A stretch of 64,000 nt of DNA from Cryptomeria japonica. Lineage: Eukaryota > Streptophyta > Pinopsida > Cupressales > Cupressaceae. The stretch covers positions 513,077,034 to 513,141,033 of the forward strand of contig NC_081415.1 of the NCBI RefSeq assembly GCF_030272615.1. Direction: 5' to 3'. The translations under genes and the position numbers were made by a program. Positions within the stretch are counted from its first letter, which is position 1, and each line of letters begins with the position of its first letter. Positions 55,211 to 64,000 of the stretch are shown piece after piece. The notes below the pieces were generated by a model. It worked only from the letters and a program-made list of their open reading frames with translations, did not search any database and was not told the origin of the DNA.

Positions 55211-58200
55211 TGTAATGCCCCACCAGGAACCCCAAACGAAAGCCCACAACAAGGGTGAAACAATTTATTTTTAAAGTATAAACACAATAAGTGCATAACA
55301 CACAACATCCACGATAACACAAGCGGGAGACTTACACCCGAATTCCTTAAGGGTAACCAACAAAGAATTAAAACCAAAAGATAAATTCGACAATTAAGGT
55401 TAATCCAATAATCCATCATTAACTCAATGATCACAAGAAGCCATATGCAATAACAGATTACCCCATTTGAAAGATTGAAAGGATACACCATAATCTCTCT
55501 TAAATAGGCATATACACATAACATGAAGGAAACTAATATATAACATCGCAATCTTATGATAACATTGCTCTTCCAATATATGGCTTCTCAATATACATAT
55601 AAAGATAGAACTTAACCAAATACAAGGTTACAAAAGATCATGATACAATGACCACATAGGTCTCCAAATAACAATATTCTACAACATGAGATAAGCATGA
55701 GCCACTAACCATAGAAATACCTGTGAAGCCAATCCTCGCATGAAGGTATGAACAAGAACATCCGATGGGAAGTAGCACTACCACCCGACCATGTAATTCC
55801 CAAAATGGAATCACCCCACTGTGCTAGGAGATAGCTGAGGATCCTCAAGCAAGCAACAACATGACATGGTTGACAAAACAATACGACACCATGACATCGC
55901 AGAGAGACTCCACAATAACCCAGGTGACTTAACATCACAAAACACAAGTGAACCGACTTTGAAAACCACAAGTGAACCTAAAGAGAGAGTGTCATCGCAT
56001 AACTTATGATGGTTACCATGGTCAGCGTCCATAGGTCCCGACCCCCATCCTGGGTTATCCTGGTAACCTTTCCTAAACCTCCGACTCTAACTAAGTCTCA
56101 TGCAGACCCTACCAACTTTTCGTGAAGACAAGGTGGTCGGTTTTCCATTCCAGGCCTTCTTGCTACATTATGAGCCTGGTACAAGCACTCACCTATGCCC
56201 GAGGTACAATATCTTATTTAATGTTATGAACTACCAACCTAATCAATTAATTAGATTATCACTTTATTAGCTAACTTTCAATGGGTTATCCTACCAACCA
56301 TTTGGGAGCAGCCCCCACTCGAAAGCCACTCTCTCAAAGAGCACTAAACGAACACAGTCACTTCACGAGGACCCTATGACAAAGCAAATAACCATAACAA
56401 CACTATCCAAAAATAAGTGGTCAAAACAAGGATATACCGACTCTTGGTTAACCATAAGGCAAGACACTACATGGTTAAGACAATGAATTCATCATATATC
56501 ACTTGGTCAAAGGTACCAAATACGCCACCACAAGATGACTGAACCACATACCAAAAATAACACAATATAACTCTTGCAAGGAAAGCTAATTTCACTAAGT
56601 CCACACTCAGACAATCTTTGAGAAAATTAGCATCATAAGCACTTGCAACATCATTCATTGAAAATTGAATAAAGCACTCTTTTACGACATTCATATCTAT
56701 TCAATTTCCAAATCAATATTCCATCAAGGATAAAATTCACATTAAATACTCAACCGAATAAAACACGAATTCCTAATAGGCATTTAATTCATTTCCAGAA
56801 TATATCCAAATTAACCAATTTGAATTACTTATTCATGCCTTGATTTCCAAAGATAACTTTATTAAACCACATAATAAAAATCAATTGAAAATCACTATTT
56901 TATTTAACATAAAAATCCACTTTAAAATATTTCTTTTAATAAATTTTAAATTCATAGCACATAGGAATTTGTACTGCCAAGGGACAAGGTCACGCGGGGG
57001 CAAAGTCCAACCCACAATAGTGCTTCTGCCGAGGCTGAAGACACTACATGTTGGTAGTATTGTTGCCGACCGGTAGCAGGCCTACCGACCAATAGTGTTG
57101 CTACCAAATGATAGCAGCCGCTACCGATTGGCAGCACTACTACTAACCAGTAGCAGTCCTACCAACCGGTAGTGCTGCTACCACCGGTACTAGCCACTAC
57201 CGACAAGTATCAGTCCTACCAACTAGTAATAGTCATACCAACTGGTAGTTTTGCTAGTAATATTGTTGATCAATAGCAGACACTACTGACCTGCATGGTG
57301 GGACTAGCCCGCCACGGATAAGGTAAAGTCCATATTAATAAAAATTTATACTTCCCAAAGCATTTAAAAATCAAAATGATACTAAATCTTTTAAACATGA
57401 AAACAATTCATTTCCAGATCATTTGACGGGCACAAACACACAGTGCCAAGATCCAAAATTCAAAGGGATTTTGACCAGTAAGGTAAATGGTGAGGTAAAA
57501 TCACACAAGAACCAAATAGATAATGATTTAGGCAACAATAGAAGAGGTAATTTCTAGAAGTTGATTTCAAGAACAAAACATACAGCAAATAGAGAAATGA
57601 ACCATTTATTTCCTATAAGCAATCATATGATATAAGATTCACAAAATCAACAATAATAGGCATTTTTTCTTCCATTCCAATCATTTCACAAGAATTTATA
57701 AGGGGATTTGCATTTTTTCAACACACAAGAAGCAACTGAAAAATTCAAAATTAAATTTAAAACAAGAAGAGATCATCCAACCTTGAAGCAAACTATCAAG
57801 GAAAATGATGGATAATCCCAATCCTTGCAAACCAAATGGAATTCCATTTCCTCCTTCAGAATGATTTTCTAAATTTCTCTCTAAAAATTCTACCTTTCCA
57901 TTCACATGAATTTCGAGGAATATATGGGAAAATAATTTCAACGTAAAATTTCTAGGTTGAAACTTTTCTCCACCAATCAGATACATTTATTTAAAAATTA
58001 AAAAGCAATCAAATTTACTCCTTTTCCATCAACAATTCTTTTCCAACAATTAAAATGAAGTCAAATGGAAAGGTAAAAAGAAAAGCTTTTTATTTTATTT
58101 TCTACTTCCAAAATACTTTCCTTCAACACAATCATTTAACACTTAAATGGCTAGGCAATTATTTACTTCCTTCCACAAAATATATTAATGCACTTTACAC

Positions 58201-58607
58201 AATGAAATAAGCCATTTAACCATTTAATCTAGCAAATCATTAATTTAATCAAATCAATAATCTTAGATCATAATAATTAACTAATTACGCCAACATAAGA
58301 TAGCATCATCCATTCAATTAAATAACCATTTAGATAAATGGAAACACGCAAAATGGAGAATGATCAAATGATCACTAACAAATGACCAAACCAAAGCACT
58401 ATGACTCGCATACCAACCAAATGGAAAGAGAAACGACTGACAACACTCACATGAATATAACTGTGGGTCAAGATAGGGTCCAACAACTATCTCCTCCACT
58501 CCCATTGAACATATAAGGCATGCTTAGACCCGTGGAACGAGGTGGAGTCAATACCCCGTACCTACCCAGTACATGTACCTGCAATATCCTGCACCAAATA
58601 GCGACAA
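55211..58607 (-). repeat. Long gypsy-type LTR-like block (solo LTR or rearranged element)
   Basis: Starts (plus) TGTAATGCCCCACCAGGAAC. On the minus strand this is an LTR ending in GGGGCATTACA, the gypsy style also seen in gypsy-1 (GGGCATGACA). About 3.4 kb of non-coding DNA follows, with no pol motif on either strand. The far edge is put at TAGCGACA (58,600-58,607) only because it offers a CA end before the (TA)n tract. No target duplication was found, so it may be a solo LTR or two fused pieces. It interrupts the SET-domain fragment. Confidence 0.5.
57050..57300. repeat. Degenerate short-unit repeat rich in CTACCGACCGGTAG palindromes
   Basis: About a dozen imperfect units of roughly 20 bp built on CTACC(G/A)AC(C/T)GGTAG(C/T)AG, for example GCCGACCGGTAGCAGGCCTA, CCTACCAACCGGTAGTGCTG and CTACCGATTGGCAGCA. 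Many units are near-palindromic. G+C-rich within an A+T-rich LTR-like block, comparable in position to the 42-bp array beside gypsy-1's LTR. Confidence 0.75.
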
Positions 58608-58610
58608 GTG

Positions 58611-58627
58611 CATATAGACATATATGT

Positions 58628-58660
<33 letters not shown>

Positions 58661-58662
58661 AG
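58611..58662. repeat. (TA)n-rich microsatellite
   Basis: Imperfect ATATATGTATATATAAATAT... then a clean TA run. It lies between the LTR-like block and the LINE-b 5' end. Confidence 0.9.
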
Positions 58663-58945
58663 GAAAGTTTCATGGCTCTATGCGTGCGTGGATGTCATGC
58701 TAGGGCCAAAGTGCCCTAGCTTGTAATTTGTGCTCTGCTTTCTTCGTTGCAATTGGGGGGGGAGTTCTTGCTTGTTGGGGGTCAACTTTTGCTTGCCCAT
58801 GGTCGGGTTTTTTGGGCTGCCAGAAGGTTTTTTTGCAACCCTCCTCTATTTCTTCTACTCTATGTTGTCATTGGAGTTTGTGGGGTTTTGGGGTTGGGTT
58901 TTCTGCCCCTTTTATTTTTCTTCTTTTGGTATTTTCTCTGGATTC

Positions 58946-60383
58946 ATGGAGAATAGAGGAGTATCCTCTTCTCAGATGGTCTGTGGAGATCTAGCTATGG
59001 TGGATCCGTCTCATTTGATGCATGCATGTGGAAACGAACACATTGGTCATTCCCAATCAGGGGTAGGTGTTTCTTCTTCGAAAGAGCCTTTTCGCATGAG
59101 AAAGGTGAATGGTTGTTTGGAGAGATCCCAAGATCACTCAGTTCTGGTTATTTAACTTGAGAAAATTTTAGAGGATGTTGAATATTGGTGCAACCATGCT
59201 CTCATATGCAAATTCATTGGTCTTTGCCTCTCTATACTTGTTTTAGAGTCTTGGGCACGCCGTGTTTGGAAACTTGAAGGAGACATGGAGCTACTTATGG
59301 TAGCCAATAACTATTTTCTGGTTATTTTTTCCAACCTGGCAGACAAGAACAAGGCTTTTGAAGGTGGCCCTTATTTTTTCAACCAGGTGGGACTCTTCAT
59401 CAAACCTTGGCATATTGGCTTTAATTCTGGTGAGGAGCTTCCCTCTCATGTGCCCGTGTGGATTCAATTGTCGAGGCTTCCACTGGAGTTCTGGAGGGAA
59501 GATATTCTTCACTCAATCTCACTGTTTCTTGGTAAACCCATGGGTTTGGCTTCACAAACTCAAGATCGAAAGGTAATTTCCTACGCTCGCATATGGTAGA
59601 AGTTGATTTAAATAATATTTTGCCAGACTCTGTGGAAATCTATTTGGGGACATCTTCTTAGATCCAACAGTTAGACTATGAGACCCTACCATTTAGATGC
59701 AGAATTTGTCATGAATATGGTCATTTACAACGGAGATGCCCCAAAAATTAATCTTCTAAACCAACTGTTTCCGATCCTCCTCACTCTGTTTTGGGGGAAG
59801 ATAAGGGGAAAGCCCATATGCCTAATGGTCCTCCTGATAAAGATGGATTCATTCCTGTGAAACCTTGAAATAAAGATAAGGGAAAGAAGAGAACCTAGTT
59901 GGATAGGAAAAATGATGTCACCCTAAATAGGTTTGAGGTTCTAGAGGATTTGGTCCAAGAGGAAGGAGGTCCAGTTGAAATGTCCTTGGGTGCCCAATTT
60001 TAGCATGAAGTGCTAGATGGGGATTCCAACAAAGAGGGTCAGGCCCTATCTTTGGAGAATCAACATGATATTCAAATGTTTACGGATTTGCCATCCCATG
60101 TTCAAGACAATAGAGATCTCAGTGAGTCATAGGTCCCTAAAGGTGCAGTGGTCATGGTGTCTACTCCCCCTTCCACTATTGTGGCTTCAAGTTCAGTGAA
60201 GAGTAACAAAGCCCCACCTTTTTTAGGCTTGCAATAGAAGATCCTCAAAATGGGTTCTTTAGACAAACCTTTAAGGAGTGGACGAAAAATGGATCATGAA
60301 AAGGTTAAGCTTATTGGTGATACTTTGGTTGAGTCGGGGTTTGTAAAGCCCATTGATCCTCACTTCTCTCAACCACATAAATG
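58946..60383 (+). pseudogene. LINE-b ORF1: nucleic-acid-binding protein
   Basis: The ORF1 product coats element RNA. Probable start ATG 58,946 ('MENRGVSSSQMVCGDLAMVD'). The DUF4283-like domain runs about 59,200-59,660: 'WARRVWKLEGDMELLMVANN', 'FLVIFSNLADKNKAFEGGPY' and 'HVPVWIQLSRLPLEFW'. A base lost near 59,590 shifts the frame; then 'VEVDLNNILPDSVEIYLG' and the knuckle 'LPFRCRICHEYGHLQRRC' (C-x2-C-x4-H-x4-C complete, about 59,688-59,735). A low-complexity tail with several stops reaches about 60,380. The knuckle being intact contrasts with the 47,281-47,614 scrap. Confidence 0.88.
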
Positions 60384-63300
60384 ATTGTGCTCTCATGGAA
60401 TGTAAGGGGGTTGAACAACATCCCTAGACAAAAGGTTGTTGTAGATTAATTGACTCTGAATCTCCTGATGTTGTTTTTATTCAGGAAACGAAGCTTTTAG
60501 TGGATGGTTTGGCTAGTTGTGCTTGCTATGTCTAGCCCCAAGGCCTTTGGCAGGGAGTGAGCTCTCATGGTAGTTCAAGGGGGTTGCTTGCTTCTGGAAC
60601 TTGAGGAAAGTTTCCCCTTTGTGGTGGTTTTCTAGCAGGTCTTCCATTTCTATGATCGCTTCTAGCTTTGAGACAGGAGAAAGATGCCTCTTCTCTAATA
60701 TTTATGCTCCTATGGATCTTGTGGGTAAGTCTCATCTTTGGGCTCACATAAATTTTGTTTAGGCTTAGGATCCTTTTCTACCCTGGATAATGGTTGGAAA
60801 TTTTAATGTCGTTACTAGTTTGGAGGAAAAGCAAGGTGGGTTTTTCAGACTTGATCCTTCCTCAAATTTACTTAGAGATAATATTGGTCTCTTGAATCTC
60901 ATTGATGTGAAGCCAATTAATGGTGTCTTTACATGGAATAATAGGAGGAGTGGTGTTGAGGCTATCTTTGAAAGGCTTGATAGATTTTTGGTTTCCTATT
61001 TTTGGGTGCATGATAGGTGGTCCACCAGTTCAAAAAATTTTTATTGGAGGGGTTCTGATCATTGGCCTATTAAGCTTTCTATTACATCTTTTAGAACCTC
61101 CAAAAATCTATCTTTAAAATTTCAATTAATGTGCCTTCATGATCAGTCATTGAGGGATCTTATGGTTTATTGGTGGTATGAAGGGGTGCCTGCCCATGGG
61201 CGGGCTATGTACTCCTTTGGGAAGAGATTACAAAATGTAAAATATAGACTGAAGAGGTGGAATAAACAATGTTTTGGGAACCTGCATAGAAACAAGATGG
61301 CAGCTCAATCCAAGCTGGATGAGGCTACGTGTCAAATTAGGGATCAAGGGATCACTGTGGAGCTCAGTATGGCCGAGTCCCTTGCTCTAAAGGACTTAGA
61401 AGAGTGGGAGTTGTGTGAGGAGATTTTCTGGAAACAAAATTCTCATGTGGATTGGCTCCAAGAAGGTGATAGAAACACTGCTTTTTTTCATAATTATGTT
61501 AAGGCTCATAGGTATGGTAACTCTATTACCTCTCTCATTTCTTCAGAAGGGGTTCATCTTTCATCTAAAGAAGAAATTCCTATAGAAGTTGTTAGTTTTT
61601 TTTCTAATTTGTTTACCAAAGAGGATCCTGAAGCTATGGTGGAAGAGAGGGCCATCTTGAACTATATTCCTCTTCTTGTCTCTATTGAAATTAATGATGC
61701 TCTCTTGCGCCCTATTTCATTGTCTGAACTTGAGGGAGTTGTATTTCAAATGAAAAAAGCCAAGGCTCTTGGCCCTAACGGGTTTCCTATTGAGTTTTTT
61801 CAAGAATTTTGGGAGATTATAAAGTATAATCTTCTAGATGTGGTTCAAGAATCTCATAGGATTAAACAAATGCTCAAATCTATGAATTCTACCTTCTTGG
61901 CTCTCATTCCTAAGGAGGGGACTAATAGATTGGATCAGTACAGGCCTATTGCTCTATGTAATGTTGTCTACAAGAAAATCACTAAATTGATTGTTGAATG
62001 ACTCAAACCTCTCCTCTGCACTTTGGTTTCTAGGGATCAAGGTGGTTTCATTAACGAAAGACAGATCCTTGATGGATTTGTGATAGAAATGGAGGCTATT
62101 CATTAGATGGCTTCCTCTAAGGAGAAGGATATTTTTATTAAACTTGACATGGCCAAAGCTTATGATAGGGTGAGTTGGGTTTCTTACAGAAGATCCTTTT
62201 GGCTTTTGGTTTTGGAGAAGAGTGGGTGAATTGGCTTCTTAGTTGTGTGACTTCTACCGCTTTCTCTGTTCTTATTAATGGGGAACCCTCATAATTGTTT
62301 AGTGCTTCACAGGGGCTTCGGCAAGGGGAACCTCTATCTCCCTATTTATTTATCCTCATGGCTGAAGGTCTTAGAAGATTTCTCACTTCCCAGGTGAGAC
62401 ATGGTCTTATTCAGGGCTGGAGTTGGAATAATGCTTTACCTCCCTACTCCCATCTTCAGTTTGTGGATGACACAGGTTTGATGGGCAGGGCCAGAATCAA
62501 TGAGGTAGTGAATTTCAGGAGAGCTTTGGATATCTATTGTAAAGCCTTGGGTCAGAAAATTAATGAAGATAAATCATCCATATATTTCTTTAATACCCCT
62601 CGGCTTATTCAGAATAGGATTTCCAGGATCCTCAGATTTCAGATGGGGTCTCTTCCTTCATTGTACCTTGGGATTCCTTTAGATTTGGGGGTGAACGCGG
62701 AGATTTTTGGCAAGGAATTTTGGATAAATTTCATGGTAAGGTTAATCATTGGACCTATAGGTGGTTATCCTCTACTAGAAGAGTGATTCTTCTGAAGACT
62801 ATGGTGCAAGAGCTTCCCATTTATAGGTGTTTTGTGCAAGCTCCCCCCTCTAGATTTGTGAGAGAGTTTGATGCTCTTTCTTGTCAATTTCTTTGGTTTG
62901 GTAGTTTTCTTTCTTCTAAGTGGAGTTTAGTTAAATGGGACTCTATTTGTAGACCGAGACATGCTGGGGGTCTTGGCCTCAGATCTATTGCTTTGGTTAG
63001 CATGGCCTTGGTAGCTAATTTGTATTGGAGGTGGTGTAACAGTCAGGATCAGGATTGGGCCAAGATTTTAACCCACAAGTATCTCCCTGGTGCTAATGAT
63101 CATGAGGTTCCTCATCTTAGTTTAGTGGGTAGGGGATCTTGTATCTGGGATACTCTTAAAAAAGGTGCCCAACTTATTAAAGATGGTCTTTTCTGGATTT
63201 GTAATAGAGGCTCTGAAGCTCTTTTTTGGCAGGACTCTTGTGATGGTCACCCTCCTATTTTGTTTAGTTATCCTCAGCTTCAGCCTCTTTCCAACATTTT

Positions 63301-64000
63301 CAGTGATGTTGGATGGGTTAAGGTGGAGAATTTTAAAATAGTTAGGCGCATTGGACAGGTTGAGGTGACTTGTTGGAATGATCCTCTTGAATGGCCCTTG
63401 GGTGGTTCAGATGAAGATCATGTGGTGTTGTTTAATATCTTGGAGGGTAGGTTATGTAGTTCCCTCAAGGAGAGAGATACTCTGGCTTGGGGTCCTAATC
63501 CAAAAGGCAATTTTTCTGTTGCTGAAGGTTATGCTCAGCTTGATAGGTAATTGCATGGCTTGACAGATGTTCCCTCATGGAAGAAGGTTTGGAATAGCTT
63601 TTCTTGGCTGAAATGTAATTTCTTCATATGGCTGGTTGCTCAGAGGAAACGCCTCACGTGGGAGAATCTTCATAAAGAGAGGCTTCCAAGGACCATCTAT
63701 TTGTTATCTTTGTATGCATAATGAGGAAGACTACTCCCACTTGTTTTTTCTATGCCCTTTCTCTAGGGATATTTGGTACAAGTGGTGGGAGGCTTGGCAA
63801 CATGCTTGTTTTCATGCTACCTCCTTAATTGAATTTTGGGATAGATTGGGCAGACCCCAACAAAGACCTCTTTTCTTCAAGTGGCCTAGGCTATTGGGCC
63901 AGCTCTTATTATCTAGAATTTATGGCTAGAAAGGAATCAGAGGGTATTTTGTGATTCAGATATAGGGAGTTCTCAGCTGTGGCAAAAGATAGTTAACAGG
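60381..64000 (+). pseudogene. LINE-b ORF2: endonuclease, reverse transcriptase, zinc-finger region (partial)
   Basis: Start ATG 60,381 ('MIVLSWNVRGLNNIPRQKVV', the endonuclease N-terminus). Early endonuclease is frameshifted; the late part is open from 60,790, where the G-D-F-N motif reads 'MVGNFNVVTSLEEKQGGF', so a key Asp is Asn. 'RGSDHWPIKLS' (SDH motif) is intact. RT: 'KALGPNGFPIEFFQEFW', 'FLALIPKEGTNRLDQYRPIA', 'IKLDMAKAYDRVSW', then after a shift 'FSASQGLRQGEPLSPYLFIL' and the catalytic 'HLQFVDDTGLMG' (62,460-62,471). After a shift near 62,725: 'YRWLSSTRRVILLKTMVQEL' onward. zf-RVT at 63,690-63,770: 'SICYLCMHNEEDYSHLFFLC'. Stops at 62,000, 62,104, 62,292 and 63,548. Continues past 64,000. 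Confidence 0.92.

Larger units (their letters stand above)
58690..64000 (+). mobile_element. Near full-length L1-type LINE (LINE-b), running off the window
   Basis: Order: a G/T-rich 5' leader (about 58,690-58,945, with runs of G and T), ORF1 with DUF4283-like region and CCHC knuckle, ORF2 with endonuclease, RT and zf-RVT region, still open at 64,000. That is the plant L1 architecture. Decay is moderate: a few frameshifts and about a dozen stops over 5.3 kb. The 3' end lies outside the window. Confidence 0.9.

Noticed and set aside
58728-58945. Hydrophobic frames upstream of LINE-b ORF1
   Set aside because: T/G-rich 5' leader sequence; the likely ORF1 start is the ATG at 58,946 and the upstream residues have no motif.
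1-64000. tRNA, rRNA, CRISPR arrays or bacterial operons
   Set aside because: None seen; TGGTATCAGAGC sites are tRNA-primer sites of LTR elements, not tRNA genes, and all repeats are transposon or satellite type.

Overview
The window looks like intergenic DNA from a large plant nuclear genome. It is A+T-rich and almost wholly built from old, nested transposable elements, and no intact host gene is visible. Ty1/copia and Ty3/gypsy relics dominate, with methionine-initiator tRNA primer sites (TGGTATCAGAGC), two plant-type L1 LINEs whose ORF1 has a DUF4283-like region plus CCHC knuckle, and one hAT-like transposase. Nearly every coding relic carries many stops and frameshifts. Old, uncleared retroelements at this density suit a gymnosperm (conifer-like) genome; that is inference, and any giant-genome seed plant would fit.

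Layout: 1-2,939 is the 3' part of a copia element (copia-1) with its 3' LTR. 2,942-5,150 holds an RNase H-like scrap and an unrecognised coiled-coil protein relic. 6,061-10,948 is a minus-strand chromovirus-like gypsy (gypsy-1), followed by LTR-like DNA and a 42-bp minisatellite. 12,363-16,090 is a broken gag-like gene of unknown family with a G-patch-like segment. 16,830-19,660 is a minus-strand hAT-like transposase. 19,803-22,172 is a small LTR retrotransposon without pol (element A). 22,203-29,230 is a complete but dead copia (copia-2, target duplication GTTTT), into which a second small LTR element (element B, minus strand, 23,513-25,800) inserted. 30,392-32,640 is a 5'-truncated LINE (LINE-a) that is far less decayed than its neighbours. 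33,851-34,444 may be a MITE.

37,446-38,045 is a charged-protein relic and 38,611 an orphan primer site. 38,655-46,902 is copia-3, whose 3' LTR is split by a minus-strand solo LTR (45,040-46,619). 47,281-47,614 is a LINE ORF1 scrap. 49,380-51,730 is a second minus-strand gypsy pol relic. 54,117-55,210 is a minus-strand SET-domain gene fragment with plausible introns, cut off by a gypsy-type LTR-like block (55,211 to about 58,607). From about 58,690 to the window end runs a long LINE (LINE-b).

The elements do not form a pathway. The useful information is the order of insertion and the pieces with no clear family: two small LTR elements lacking pol, two unassigned protein relics, the multi-PPT copia elements, and the SET-domain fragment. 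All calls were made by eye from the sequence; no database search was run.
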